From the NCBI RefSeq assembly GCF_033958435.1, contig NC_134137.1:171009501-171073500 (forward strand): DNA of 64,000 nucleotides, given 5' to 3'. Shown here one piece after another: positions 21,108 through 31,888 of the stretch (position 1 is the stretch's first letter; the number at the start of each line of letters is the position of its first letter). The notes beneath the pieces were generated by a model that was not told the DNA's origin, did not search any database, and saw only the letters and a program-made list of their open reading frames with translations. The position numbers and the translations under genes are program-made. The stretch is from Carettochelys insculpta (Eukaryota; Chordata; Testudines; Carettochelyidae).

Positions 21108-21235
21108 CTAGAGAGATAGGTTAGTTGAGGTAATATCTTTTCTTGCCCCCTCCCTCCCTTCTGTTGGTAAGCGAGGCAAGCTCACCAGCCTACGCACAGA
21201 TCTTCTTCAGGTCTTTCCCTACTGTCCTCTCCTTA
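21108..21235 (+). mobile_element. PLE/LINE-type tail repeat
   Basis: 'ggttagttgaggtaatatct', 'ttctgttggtaagcgaggca' and 'cttcttcaggtctttcc' resemble a common reptile repeat tail ('gaggtaatatcttttattgg ... cttcttcaggtctgg'). Class uncertain; I believe it is of PLE type. No coding sequence. Confidence 0.5.
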
Positions 21236-21830
21236 CTCACAGAACATGGCAATCCTTACCACAATTAAAATAAATTGTGTGCTACAATGTGCGATTGCAG
21301 AATCATTGACTGCACTGATATCTGAAATCACCGAAAAACTGTTTCAACCATGGAAAATTCATAATAGTGCCTTAAAAATAAATTAGAACAGTTTTACCAC
21401 GATAATGGATGCCACAGTGAGCTTGATGCCATCTCTGGAGTACCTGCCTGACTCGTGTAAGATGTTGGACAGATCTGTGCACTCAAGGGGTCTAGGATTT
21501 CACCCTTCCTGTCTGAGGTACACAGTTCAGCTCCTACTACAGCTGCAATTTGGTTGGTGTTTCCTTTAACCCTTTTACTTTATTGCAGCTATTACAACTG
21601 GTCAGAAAGGTCTGAGCTTGGAAGGGCAGTGCAAACTGCAGATACAAAATACAGCCCAGGGCAACCAGAAATGATCAACTGGCAGAGGTGACATGAGGAA
21701 GAAAGGTGTAAGGGCACAAGCCCCCACAAATGCCATAATTGGGAGAGGCAAAGAACTGGCCAGCAGCCAGCAGAGCCACAGTCCCTGGGAATCCAGGGGG
21801 GCTAGCTGGGCAGAGCCTGGCACCAGGTTG
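21236..21830. other. No recognised feature
   Basis: No gene or repeat end recognised. Confidence 0.4.
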
Positions 21831-21832
21831 GC

Positions 21833-22144
21833 CTCCAAAATGCCAAGTAGAAGCGCGGCCCCAGGGGGGGCTTCTGGAAGGAAGTCCTCCTTCCGGAGGC
21901 CCCTTTTCCCAAAAATTTTCAGGAAGAAGGGGACTCCAGAAGAAGGACTTCCTTTTGGAAGCCCCGCCAGTGGCCGCGCTTCTACACGGCATTTTGGAGT
22001 TCAGAAGAACGGTTTTCCAGACTCCAAATCACGTGACGTTATGCTAATGAGGTGCAAAGAATTTGCAACCACACCTCAGTAGCATCTTTCGCTCCCTGTA
22101 TTAGCATGCGACTTCCAAAGGAAGTGGCCTGTGTAGAAATGGCC
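21833..22144. mobile_element. Truncated Harbinger-type foldback MITE
   Basis: The right end TGTGTAGAAATGGCC is Harbinger-like, and 'tgctaatgaggtgcaaagaa' plus 'ttagcatgcgacttccaaag' recall the MITE at 831-1266. 'ccaaaatgccaagtagaagcgcggcc' (21836) pairs with 'ggccgcgcttctacacggca' (21974), forming the palindrome centre. The outer left arm is missing. Confidence 0.65.
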
Positions 22145-22547
22145 CTTGTGAGTGCAGCGGGGCCAGACACCCTCTGCTGGCACTGGACCCCGCAGCCCTG
22201 TTAGTCCCCCAGGTTGTATTGGCTGTAGGAAGAGGTGGTGTGGGGGGTGGAGCAAGGGCGGAGAGGACAGGGAGAGGCATAGCTGGAGGTAGGGAGAGGC
22301 ACGCCTTGTGGGTGAAGGAGATGCCACTAGTTGCTCCAACTCAATGACATTCTTGACTCCAGCTTGGCTGCCAAGATTGAGGTAGGAATAGGAATGCTTC
22401 AAAGCTCCATTGCTGCACACATATGTGCTTATCTTTATAGGCACAAATTATCTCACTAAACGCCATGGGATTGCTCACTGGGTACACAGGTAAAAGTACC
22501 TGATTAGTCTTTGCAGGGTCATAGTCCAACTTTGTTAACAGCTTCAT

Positions 22548-23030
22548 AGATTGTAAAGCCAGAAGGAACCTATATGGTCATCTTCTCTGACCTGAGGACT
22601 TCCCGGAATTAATTCCTGTTTGAATTGGAGCATATCCTTTAGAAAAAACATCCTTTCTTGAGTTAAACATTATCGGTGATGGATATCCACCATAATCACT
22701 GGTTAAATTGTCACAGTGGTTAATTATTCTTCTCTAAAATAATATGTCTTTAATTTCCAGTCTGAATTTGTCAAGCTTCCACTTCCAATCCTGGGATATT
22801 GTTATACCTTTGTCTGCTATGCTGAAGAGATCTTTATTATCACATTTCTGTTCTCCAGGTAGGTACTTACAGGCTGTGATCAAGTCACCCCTTTCCTTAC
22901 TCTGTGTTAAGCTAAACAAATTGAGCTCTTTGAGTGTGTCACTATTGCACATGTTTTCCAAGCTGTTAGCCATTCTTGTGATTCGTCTCTGAACCATCTC
23001 CACAGGTATCAACATCCTTCTTGAACTGCG
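22548..23030 (-). mobile_element. CR1-type LINE 3' fragment
   Basis: Reverse-strand LINE 3' end. The frame at 22734-23015 reads VEMVQRRITRMANSLENMCN and LKELNLFSLTQSKERGDLIT, which corresponds to the end of a CR1-like reverse transcriptase (ERVQRRATKM...[10 protein letters not shown] in other CR1 copies). Frame breaks and divergence mark an old copy. Confidence 0.7.
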
Positions 23031-23400
23031 GACACCAGAACTAGATGCAGAACTCCATTAGCAGTCACATGCATGCCAAATGCAGAGATAACATAGGTTA
23101 ACCAGTGTCTGGCCAGGAAATCCAGGGGTGGGACCCAGGTATTGAGATGGTGCCAGAGCATGAACAGGACCAACTGGTTAAGCACCAGTGTCCTCCCTTG
23201 CAGGGAGAGGGATTGGAGTAGCCCCATCCATTTCTGCTATTGCTCAGCCACTCTGTACTCCAAACCCTCCCAGTTCTCCAGCAGGATGAATGACAGAAGG
23301 ACATCAAGATTGCACAGCAGAGCCAGAGGGAAGGCAAATTTACTGGAAGCTGTGCCAATGTCATTTTGTTTCCCACCCAGGCTTGTGCAAATGACTGTTT
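23031..23400 (-). pseudogene. LINE reverse transcriptase relic
   Basis: Minus-strand frames contain KMGLLQSLSLQGRTLVLNQL-like sequence (MGLLQSLSLQGRTLVLNQLV at 23225 downward) and LWHHLNTWVPPLDFLA, typical of the region after the reverse-transcriptase active site in L1/Tx1-type or related LINEs. A frameshift lies near 23230. The catalytic motifs are not in the fragment. Clade uncertain. Confidence 0.6.
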
Positions 23401-23521
23401 TCACTTTCAGGTGACACTATAAATAAGAAATGGGCAGGATTATCTCTGATAGATGCAAACACGCATCTGTCTTAGCGATGGGCTGAACAAGTAGGACTGA
23501 GTGGACTTCTAGGCTCTAAAG

Positions 23522-24409
23522 CTGGGCTAGGAAAAATATGGCCAGCAGGCTGGGCTCAGACCACCACCAACACTAAATCCAGCCTGTGGCAGCCTCAGCC
23601 AGCTCCCGGCCTGCTCTGCCTCTGCTTGGAACTCAGAAGAACTGGCTCTTGGGCTCTGTGAATGGGATGAGGTTATGAGCCCTTAGAAAGGGACAAAGGC
23701 TTTTCATGCTGGCCTGCCCCCAGCAAAATGTTCCAATTCCCATTGGCCAGCTTCCAATCAATAGGAGCTGCCTGTTTGCCGGACAGGCAGCATGTGAAGT
23801 GCCCTTTCCCCAGACTCGCACTGTTCACTTCAGAGCAGTAGACATGCAGGGACACGGAAGGCAGGGAATCTAGAGAAGGAACTTGTTGGGCAGCTGCCCA
23901 GGAACTGCTCTGGTCAATGACTCCTGGCCTGAGCCTGCCTCTGGCATCCCAGGCCCTTCCTACCCACCAGCCCTCTGTCCCCCTTGCTGCATCCTTACCC
24001 ACATGTGACCCAAGCCCTCTGCACCCCCACTCCTGCACCAATAGCCTTTCCCAGGCTGTGCATCCCATCTTACACCCTCCTCCAGGTTACAACCCTGTCC
24101 CAGCCCCTGCACGCCCTCCTGCACTTCTCCAGGTCAGAATCCTCTCCTGCACCCATGCCCCCTGCTGGACCCTGCATCCCCTCCTGCACCACAGTTCCCA
24201 GCCCCAGATCACAGCCCCCACCTTCACCCAAACTCCCTCACAGGTCCCACACCCCCTTCTATGCCCCAATCCCCTGCCCCAAGCTCGCTTCTGCATCCAA
24301 CCTCCATCCCAAACTCCACACTTCCTCCATTCATGTCTTGGAATAAAGAGGCCCTTGACCACTTACCAATCTTTGAGCCTCTCCCCACCAAAATTATTGC
24401 CCATCCATG
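23522..24409. mobile_element. hAT-type non-autonomous element, 888 bp
   Basis: The left end CTGGGCTAGGAAAAATATGG and right end ATTATTGCCCATCCATG are diverged hAT-type inverted repeats. The flanks CTCTAAAG (23514-23521) and CGCTAAAG (24410-24417) agree at 7 of 8 bases. The centre is C-rich with irregular 'cctgcaccc' units, giving open frames on both strands that are not genes. Confidence 0.75.
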
Positions 24410-24622
24410 CGCTAAAGTATTACACTGTTTTGTTTCTGAGTGCCGTTATGTAACAAAATACCCCCTACATTTTAAATGTGCATTTTCACGACGAACAAAC
24501 TGCACTGCAGTATTTGTATGAGAAGTATTTCTGCTGGCAAATTGAAAAATACTTTTATCTGTTTACCATTCAAGTATTTGTAATAAAAATAATAAAATGA
24601 AGTGAGGACATTACTGTGTTAT

Positions 24623-24812
24623 CGAGAACAACAAGAAATCCTGTGGCACCTTATAGACTTAACAGATATTTTGGAGCACAAGCTTTCATGGGCAAAGACA
24701 CGCTTCATCTTTGCCCATGAAAGCTTATGCTTCAAAATATCTGTTAGTCTATAAGGTGCCACAGGACTTCTTGTTGTTCTCGCAGATACAGACTAACACG
24801 GCTACCTCTCTG
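24623..24812. mobile_element. PLE insertion made of inverted tails
   Basis: A 190-bp insertion flanked by ATTACTGTGTTAT (24610-24622) and ATTACTGTATTAT (24813-24825), a 13-bp target duplication with one change. Inside, 'caagaaatcctgtggcacct' is the inverted form of 'aggtgccacaggacttcttg', and the right arm ends 'agactaacacggctacctct', the standard PLE 3' end. Confidence 0.85.
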
Positions 24813-24825
24813 ATTACTGTATTAT

Positions 24826-25310
24826 ATGTTATAACTGAAATGAATATATTTGAAAATACAGAAAAGCAAACAAAATATCTATTATAAATTTCAATTGGTA
24901 TTCTATTATTGTTTAATGGTGCAATTAAAATTAGGAATAACCGTGATTAATTTTTCAATGAGTTTATTTATTTTCAGTTAATTGCTTGAGTTAATTGTAA
25001 CCAATTTACAGCTTTACTAAGGGCTATCATAATACTCCTCATTTTCTCTTCCAACTGCAAGGCCTATGGCTTTAGCCTTACCTTCTTTAACAAAAACACA
25101 TAACAAGTGTATCTGTTAAAAAAGACCCTACCAAAACAAGACTTTATATTGCACATACCTCCCCCCATTGGGGAAAGGATGAGATAACAAACAGCACATG
25201 AGAGATGTATAGTCATATTGCCTCATGTACTGTTGGAAGGTGCTTAGATATTACATACGCAGGGTAAAGTGACTTTACATTTTTCTGTATTAAAATGTAT
25301 ACTCTTAGCT
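24826..25310. other. No recognised feature
   Basis: AT-rich, no gene or repeat recognised. Confidence 0.45.
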
Positions 25311-25314
25311 CATG

Positions 25315-25560
25315 CCCAGCTTATTAATAGATGAGTCTGGATGAGTGACCTTCATTAGCTGCCACTCTCCCAATTGTATCATCTGCAAAACATATCAGTG
25401 ACGACTTCCTTTTTCATTCAGATCACTGATAAAAATGTCAATTAGGAAAGGTCTCAGAACAGGTCCCTGCATACGCCCCAATAGAAACACTCGTACTTGA
25501 TGATGATTTCCCACTTATGCTACTGAAATCTCTGGTCATTTTGCACTAGACTTCATTAGG
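25315..25560 (-). mobile_element. CR1/L3-like LINE fragment
   Basis: 'gatcactgataaaaatgtca', 'ggtctcagaacaggtccctg' and 'cttgatgatgatttcccact' match, in order, the fragment at 58775-59190. Both look like a reverse-strand fragment of a CR1-related LINE. Strand and clade are from memory of the repeat type. Confidence 0.5.
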
Positions 25561-25578
25561 AATAGGCTTGGATGGTGA

Positions 25579-25875
25579 GACTATGTTTACACTGAGGGTG
25601 CTATTTCAGTATACAGAGGTATCCTGAAATAGTAATGCTGTGGCTTTTCATGCTATTGCTGTTTCATGCACTGCTATTGTGGACGCTCAAGTCCAGTTCC
25701 ATTACCCTTCGTCATACAAGGGGTGACAGAACATTCAAAATAACCCCTTATTCCAAACTTCAGTGCCCTTTGGACAGCAACAAGTTTGGAATAAGGCATT
25801 TTGAAATAATTTATGCAATTTGTGCAGCGCAAATTGCAAAAATTATTTTTAAAAAATCACAGCATAAACGTTGCC
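25579..25875. mobile_element. Old Harbinger-type MITE
   Basis: The left end GACTATGTTTACACTG and right end CAGCATAAACGTTGCC are diverged inverted repeats of the GGCTATGTCTACAC type. A smaller palindrome, 'ccttattccaaactt' and 'aagtttggaataagg', lies inside. The flanking 3-bp sites (TGA/TAA) do not match clearly. Confidence 0.6.
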
Positions 25876-25879
25876 TAAG

Positions 25880-26760
25880 AAAGTAAATAACCTTTTTTTC
25901 TTAGTAATGTGTGAATTCTGTGCTCAGTGACTGAGCACTTCCCATGGGGAGAAGACAACATACCTCTGGAAAATGGTTATATACATCAAAACACCCACTC
26001 GCTGGAAATTTAGATTTAAAATATAGATGTTGAAAAATAGCTGTAGGCACACATTTGTGCACACTCCTATGAACCCTTGTAGGGGGCTCTGGACGAGGGT
26101 GGCCAAAGGGCATAGGAAACTCGAGTACGTTCCTATGCATGAGACACCACCTCTAGCAAAAAAGTACATGCAATAAAGTACAGTTGGAAGGTCTGACTCA
26201 ACAACCCCAGGAGTGATGACCCAACAGTTTAGCAACATTTTTACTGGCTTGGGCTGACTCCAGAAATAGACAGCAGAGTTTCTTGGAAGTCTAAAAATGG
26301 CTACATTTGCGACACTTGTGTAAAAGAAAGTGAACTCTTCTTCCCTTGTCCCTACCAGTATAGCTTTCGATTCCTCATGAGTCTCTTCCCAGCACGTGAC
26401 GCTGTTGTGCTAGAGGCCAGGAATTCTCTTCGACAAGGCCTTCTCCAGCTGTCCCACAAGAGCACTATGATGAATAATGCTTGATCAGGAAGAAAAGGAA
26501 ACAGGGGAACCATAAAAAGTATTTCTTTTTTGTAATGCTATGTTAGCTCCTGATTGCTGGACAACTGTGTCATATCTAAGGAAGACTTAGGGAAAACCAA
26601 GCAGTTTATGGCCCCGCGACCCAAAATTCTCTATTAGATTATAATCAAATTATAACATTTATAGGTTGTTTTACATCTCATACAAACCCTTTTGTAACAG
26701 CACTGATGCTGGCTTATGGAGCTCACAATCTAATCTAGACCAGAACGTATAAAGCATGAG
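25880..26760. other. No recognised feature
   Basis: No gene or repeat end recognised. Confidence 0.45.
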
Positions 26761-26762
26761 GA

Positions 26763-27410
26763 ATGAATATGAAGATGGGAGAGAGCTATGGAGGATCCCA
26801 TAAGGAATGTAAATCAAAGACAAAGTTGAAGCAGAAGAAAAAATGTTGGCTGCCTGGGAAGAGTGCTTCAACTGTAAGGGACATTCTCACAGACCTTGGA
26901 AGGCAGGTCAGTCCTCGCTTACAGACAGCCTCCCCCCCTCAAAACACACACTCACCACCAACTTCACTCCCCCCACAACAGAAACACTCACCCAGGAACC
27001 AATCCTGCAATAAACCAGGTTGCCAACTCTGCCTACACATCTACTCTAGTAGCACCATCAGAGGTCCTAATCACATCAGCCAGATCATCAAAAGCTTGTT
27101 CAACTGCACATCAATTAATATGACATATGGCATCATGTGCCAGCAATGCCCCTCTGCCATATACCTTGGACAAACTGGATTGTCTCTACACAACAGAATA
27201 AAAGGACACCAATCAAACATCACGAATGGTCACATACAAAAAACAGCAGGAGAATATTTTAACCTTCCTGGATACACAGTTAAAGATTTAAAAGTTGCCA
27301 TGTTCAAGCAAAAATATTTCAAAACCTGGCTGCAACATGACACTGCTGAGCTGGAATTCTTATGCAAATTTGACACCATCAGAATGGCTCTGAATAGGGC
27401 TTGGGATTAG
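26763..27410 (+). CDS. PLE GIY-YIG endonuclease region, open frame
   Basis: Open for 215 codons. Residues about 45-75 are Pro/His-rich linker; then CNKPGCQLCLHIYSSSTI, a Cys-rich part; NMTYGIMCQQCPSAIYLGQT holds the Y-G-I ... Y-L-G core of the GIY-YIG nuclease; HNRIKGHQSNI follows; YTVKDLKVAMFKQKYF and TAELEFLCKFDTIRMALNRA close the domain. The first 45 residues look unrelated, so the ATG at 26763 is probably not the real start. The PLE uses this nuclease for target nicking. The reverse transcriptase itself is missing upstream, so the copy is 5'-truncated. Confidence 0.7.
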   Translation: MNMKMGESYGGSHKECKSKTKLKQKKKCWLPGKSASTVRDILTDLGRQVSPRLQTASPPQNTHSPPTSLPPQQKHSPRNQSCNKPGCQLCLHIYSSSTIRGPNHISQIIKSLFNCTSINMTYGIMCQQCPSAIYLGQTGLSLHNRIKGHQSNITNGHIQKTAGEYFNLPGYTVKDLKVAMFKQKYFKTWLQHDTAELEFLCKFDTIRMALNRAWD

Positions 27411-27625
27411 CTGTCTCATTACAATAAGTAATTCTATATTTTAGGTAGTCTCACCTTCTTATCCACATCCACCCTGACTGAATTACTCTGATCTCTGTAG
27501 CCCTGTTATCTGTTTCTTTCTATTTCACTTCATGCATCTGATGAAGTGAGTTGCAAATCACAATAGCTTGCACCACAATAACATTGTTCGTCCTTAATGT
27601 GCCACCAGACTCCTTGTAGTTTTTA
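26900..27625 (+). mobile_element. Penelope-like element, second family, 3' part
   Basis: Contains the end of a PLE reverse transcriptase/linker and a GIY-YIG endonuclease, then a tail 'tgcatctgatgaagtgagtt' with 'cttgcaccacaataacattg' and 'cttaatgtgccaccagactc'. The tail differs from that of the PLEs at 1 and 60540, so this is a separate family. The 5' boundary is uncertain. Confidence 0.8.
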
Positions 27626-27639
27626 TAGGAATTGTAGTC

Positions 27640-27805
27640 AGATTAGGAAAAATATACTAAGCCTAGACTAAGCTACTACAAGAGAGAGCAGCTAGCTACA
27701 GTTCACAGTAAAACTGGAATGGCACCTTGAGTAGGGTCCTGCAGGGATTGTTCCTAGATCCAGTTCCAGTCAAAGCCTTCAGAAACTATTTGGATAATGG
27801 CATGG
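27640..27805 (+). mobile_element. CR1 reverse transcriptase fragment
   Basis: 'gagtagggtcctgcagggat' and 'atttggataatggcatggag' correspond to the SGVPQG...DLDNGMES part of CR1 reverse transcriptase, next to its catalytic site. It is broken and short. The DNA after 27809 belongs to another element. Confidence 0.65.
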
Positions 27806-27808
27806 AGC

Positions 27809-28080
27809 ACTGGTTCTCAAAATGTGGTCTGTGAGGCTTGGGGTCTGTCACCACCTCCCTGCCCTAGCAGGGAGCCTTGCAACCCTGTGTTGCCCCCTCC
27901 CACTGTAAGGTTCTTGCCCAGCACCAGCTTTCCACTGTGGGTGGGGAGGCAGTCCTGAGCCCCACTGGCCTGATCCATTGTGTGGGGCAAAGAAGCAGCT
28001 CTATGCACTGCCAATTCTCCCCTCTGGAAGGAACAAAGCACTGGAAACTGCTTGTCGGAGGGTTTCCCCACTAATCCAAT
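27809..28080. mobile_element. Possible hAT fragment
   Basis: 'cactggttctcaaaatgtgg' is a common hAT-type left end in reptiles. No right end or duplication found, so this is tentative. Confidence 0.4.
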
Positions 28081-28084
28081 TGTC

Positions 28085-28185
28085 CGCATGCAAATTTGAC
28101 ACCATCAGAATGCATTGGAACAGGGACTGGGAATGGCTGTCTCATTATGGTAAGTAATTTTCCATGTTAGGTATTTTCACCTTCT
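28085..28185 (+). repeat. Second copy of a PLE segment
   Basis: 'gcaaatttgacaccatcaga', 'atggctgtctcatta' and 'ttttcaccttct' repeat the end of the PLE coding region at 27363-27460. It is a separate small fragment of the same PLE family. Confidence 0.7.
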
Positions 28186-28189
28186 GTGA

Positions 28190-29295
28190 CACATAGGGAA
28201 ACGGTGATGGGAGTGTTCCATCAGACCTCATTCAGTCAGGGTAGAGGTGGATAAGAAGAGCTCTGTGAAGCTCCAAAGCTTGTTTCTCTCCAGCAGAAAG
28301 TGATCCAAGCTATTACCGCACCCACCTTGTCTGTCTAGAAGAAAGTATTACAGAAAAGGACTTGGGAATTATAGTGGATCACAAGCTCTCTACGGATTTG
28401 CCTACACCAGCCCCCTCCTTTGAAGGGGGCAAGTAAATGAGCCCAATCGGAGAATAGCAATGACGTGCTGTGCTGCAGATGCAGCACCTCATTAGCATAA
28501 TTCCCACCAGTGAATAGCAACTTCAAAGTTCATGTGCCGGGAATTATGCTAATGAGGTGCTGCATCTGCAGCACAGCACGTCATTGCTATTCTCCGATTG
28601 GGCTCATTTACTTGCCCCCTTCAAAGGAGGGGGCTGGTGTAGATAAGCCCTATGAGTTACCAGTGTAATCCTGTTGCAAAAAAAGAGAACATCATTCTGG
28701 GATTTACTGGCAGAAGGATTGTAAGCAAAACACAAGAAATCATTCTTCCACTCAGCACTGAGAAGGTGTCGGCTGGAGTATTGTGTCCAGTTCCTGGCAC
28801 TACTCTCTGGGAAAGACGTGGATAAATTGGAGCACCTCCAGAGTAGAGACACAAAAACGAGTGAAGTTCTATGAAACATGACATAGGAGGAAAGACTGGG
28901 AAAAAATGGATTTGTTTAGTCTGGAAAAGAGAAGGCTTGGAAGAGGAGGAGGCGGAGGAGGAGACAAGATAACAGTCCACATGTAAATGGTTGTTATAAA
29001 GACAAGAGTGATACATTGTTCTCCTTAGCCATTTAGGAAGGATATAACAAGAAGCAATGGGCTTAAATTGCAGCAAGGCAGATTTCCATGAGCTATATAC
29101 ACCCCCTGTCTGGGTACTTAAGCAATGGAAGATATTATCTAGAGAGGCTGTGAAATCTCCAGTCACTGGAGATTTTAAAGAATGAGTTAGACAAATACCT
29201 GTCAGAGATGGTCTAGATAATACTTAGTCCTTCCTCAGTGCAGGGAGTTGTGCTACATGACCTAACAAAATCCCATTCAGTCCTACATTTCTATT
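28190..29295 (+). mobile_element. CR1 LINE 3' part, split by a MITE
   Basis: Typical CR1 3' coding and tail: 'gacttgggaattatagtgga' and 'atcacaagct' before the MITE, then 'accagtgtaatcctgttgca', 'ggagtattgtgtccagttcc' (VRPxLEYCVQF region) and 'gctgtgaaatctcc', 'gagttagacaaatacctgtc' at the end. The frame is broken in several places. The MITE at 28394-28650 interrupts it between two parts that are contiguous in other CR1s. Confidence 0.85.
28394..28650. mobile_element. Near-perfect palindromic MITE, 257 bp
   Basis: The left arm 'cctacaccagccccctcctt' and onward is matched almost base for base by the right arm, including 'gggctcatttacttgccccc' and 'ctgcatctgcagcacagcac'. The flanks are TAC (28391-28393) and TAT (28651-28653). 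The termini GGATTTGCCTACACC and GGTGTAGATAAGCCC fit the Harbinger group. The high arm identity suggests recent insertion or arm homogenisation. Confidence 0.8.
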
Positions 29296-29544
29296 ATTGT
29301 TAATAAAGTATGCAAAATTTCCAGGCCAAATATCTCATTTTCAATTGTTCTACTAAAATGGCTTTTCACATTTGTACATGCAGTTATGTCTAAAAAATTA
29401 CAGAATGTAAAATTTCAGTGGTAAAAAATCATTCCAAATACAACGGCAAACTTTTTTTGAAAACACTCCCGCTGCATTCACAAAACACTGTACAAAGGCA
29501 ACCAGCCAATAACATACTTAGGACCAGATTCCAGGGAGCTTATA

Positions 29545-30335
29545 TTGAACATAAGAACAGCCGTACTGGGTCAGACCATAGGCCCATCAAGCCCAGTATC
29601 CTGTCTTCTGACAGTGGCCAATGCCAGGTGCCCCAGAGGGAATGAACAGAACAGGTAATAGTCAAGTTATCAATCCCCTGTCACCCATTTCCAGCCTCTT
29701 GCAAACAGAGGCTAGGGACACCATTCATGCCCATCCTGCCTAACAGCCATTGATGGACCTATCCCCCATGAATTTACCTAAGTTCTTTTTTAAACTTTAC
29801 TATAGTCTTGGCCTTCTCAACATTCTCCGGCAAGGAGTTCCGCAGGTTGACTGTGTGCTGGTTGAAAAAATATTTCCTATTGTTTGTTTTAAGCCTGCTG
29901 CCTATTAATTTCATTTGGTGACCCCTAGTTCTTGTGTTGTGAGACGTAAACAACAATTACTTATCTATTTTCTCCACACCAGTCATGATTTTATATACCT
30001 CTATCATACTCCCTTTAATCGTCTTTTTTCCAAACTAAAAAGTCCCAGTCTCATTAATCTCTCCTCATATGGCAGAGGCTCTGTATCCCTCATCATTTTG
30101 GTTGCCCTTTTCTGAACCTTTTCCAATTCCAATATGTCTTTTTTGAGATGGGGCAACCACATCTGTACACAGTATTCCAGATATGGACGTACCATGGATT
30201 TATATAAAGGTCATATGACATTTTCTGTCTTATTATCTATTCCTTTTTTACTCATTCCCAACATTTTGTTAACTTTTTTGACCTCTGCTGCAGTAGAGTA
30301 GAACCTTATTACATAAGTAAGTGTGTTGTAGCCAG
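29545..30335 (-). mobile_element. CR1 LINE 3' end
   Basis: Contiguous reverse-strand CR1: the end of the reverse transcriptase (30195 down to 29774) and then the tail 'gaacataagaacagccgtac', 'gacagtggccaatgccaggt' (29640 down to 29548). It is 5'-truncated, as usual for CR1. Confidence 0.9.
29774..30195 (-). pseudogene. CR1 reverse transcriptase, C-terminal remnant
   Basis: Two minus-strand frames: [20 protein letters not shown] with [16 protein letters not shown] and [20 protein letters not shown], then NTRTRGHQMKLIGSRLKTNN with RKYFFNQHTVNLRNSLPENV and the final KTIVKFKKELR. These are the thumb and C-terminal end of the CR1 ORF2 protein. A break between the two pieces (about 29960-30003) makes this a dead copy; the polymerase active site is absent. 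Confidence 0.85.
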
Positions 30336-30339
30336 TGGA

Positions 30340-30680
30340 GCTACGGATGGAGCGGAATCAGTCCATGTAGGATAAGGCCAGATGGGACCACTGTGATCAC
30401 CCAGTTGCTCTCCTGTCTGCCTTTGAATGAAAGCATCTTTTTGAAAAAATGCCCAATCTTGATTCCCAAGCTAACTTGTTCCAGTTGTTAATTACACTCC
30501 CCGTTAAAAGTTTGTGCTTTAAAGTTAGTTTAAATTTGTCTAGTTTCACTTCCCAGCTGTTGGATATTATTTTCCCTTTGTGGCTATGCTGAAGATCCCA
30601 TTAACTGATTTTTGTTCCGCATGTTGGTACTTCCAGAGCATGATTAAGTCATCCTGTCATCTCAGAAACACATTAGCTCT
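30340..30680 (-). mobile_element. CR1-related LINE tail fragment
   Basis: 'ggataaggccagatgggacc' and 'gtctagtttcacttcccagc' with 'tggctatgctgaagatccca' resemble the fragment at 22600-22900 ('caagcttccacttccaatcc', 'tgctatgctgaagagatc'). It is an old reverse-strand copy. Confidence 0.6.
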
Positions 30681-30784
30681 TTTGGCCACAACTTCACGTG
30701 GGGAGCTCATGTGCAGCTGACTTCCCAGTCTTTTCAGAGTCACTGCTTCACAGGCTAGGATCCCCGACCCTGCTGTAAGCATGG

Positions 30785-31085
30785 CCCAGGCCTGCCAATG
30801 GGCAGGGGGTGGGGCAAAGGGTCCGGTTGCCCCAGGGCCAGGCATTGAAGCACTGGTGGCCAAAGTGCCAGGCCCCTGTGAAGTGCCACAGGGGTGCTAC
30901 TTCACCACTGCATGCAGCTGTGAGGAAAGAAGGGGTCCCAGCACTGTGGTCTTGGTGGTGCTAAGGGCTCACTGATCTGGGCACCACTCCTTCTGCCATT
31001 GGCCCCGCCCCTTCTCGGACACAGAGCTGGGTCCCTCTCCCACAGTGCCCGAGGGCCTGCAGAGGCTGCCAGCCCCCTTCGTGGC
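30785..31085. repeat. Interspersed repeat 'R300', copy 2
   Basis: 'caggcctgccaatgggcagg', 'ggttgccccagggccaggca', 'gcccctgtgaagtgcc', 'cagctgtgagg' and 'ggccccgccccttctcggac' follow the same order as the copies at 20606 and 45685. Confidence 0.6.
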
Positions 31086-31224
31086 CTGAATAACAATACG
31101 AATAAGAGTAGCAGAATTTGACCCTAACATGTTGACCTTTGTTTTCTACTTTGGTTGTGTTCTTTTTGCGTGTACTTCCTCAACCACATCCCTGTTATCA
31201 GAAGTCTGTCCCAGCTGCTTAGTT

Positions 31225-31494
31225 TCTTAGACATTATAAGGCAAGTTGCCACAGTCCACAGCAGCAAGCCTCGCAGCCTAGCTCAGCAGGCTTAGGCTGC
31301 CAGCAAATAGCTGTGTAGACAATGCTTTGAAGTTCTGACTGAGGCTGAGGCTGGGCCTTGAGCTTCCTGTGGCTTCGGAGCCTGAGTCCCAGCCCAAGCT
31401 GCAACTTCAAAATGCCGTCTATTCAGCTATTTTCAGAGTGCTGGTATAAGGCTCACTAGCCCACGTCTTTTGACCCACAGCATAGACATACCCA
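31225..31494. mobile_element. Old MITE rich in 'GAGGCTGAGGCTGGG'
   Basis: It contains 'tgtgtagacaatgctttgaa' on one side and 'cttcaaaatgccgtctattc' on the other, an inverted pair, and ends CATAGACATACCC. It resembles reptile Harbinger-type MITEs with CTCGGGCTC-like repeats. Boundaries are uncertain. Confidence 0.5.
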
Positions 31495-31888
31495 TAAATA
31501 CTTTTGTCAGTGGGTGGTAAAAGAATTGCATCTGTAAATTAGTTTTCAATTTCCTCTGTAGCCAGCACGCCCCTATTTTTAATGTATATGCTCATATTTA
31601 GTAAATGTAAGTGATAAATGTTACCATCAAAGTTTAGTTGCAAGTGGTTGTGAGAGTCATTGTATAACAGCTTGCCATCACCACTGTTTATGTTACTTTA
31701 TTATTTTGTTGATCATAAAAGATTCTACAAGCCTGAGTCTCACCAAGGTCTTCACCCTCTTGTCATTCTTCGATGTTGTGAATCTTGCATAAATAATAGA
31801 CTTAACTGTGCTGAAACCACTGAAGACCTTACAAATGAACTTGCAAAACCTCCTGCACTCCATTTTTACCTATGCAGAAAGAGGTCAT
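31495..31888. other. No recognised feature
   Basis: Left flank of the intact Harbinger; nothing recognised. Confidence 0.45.
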
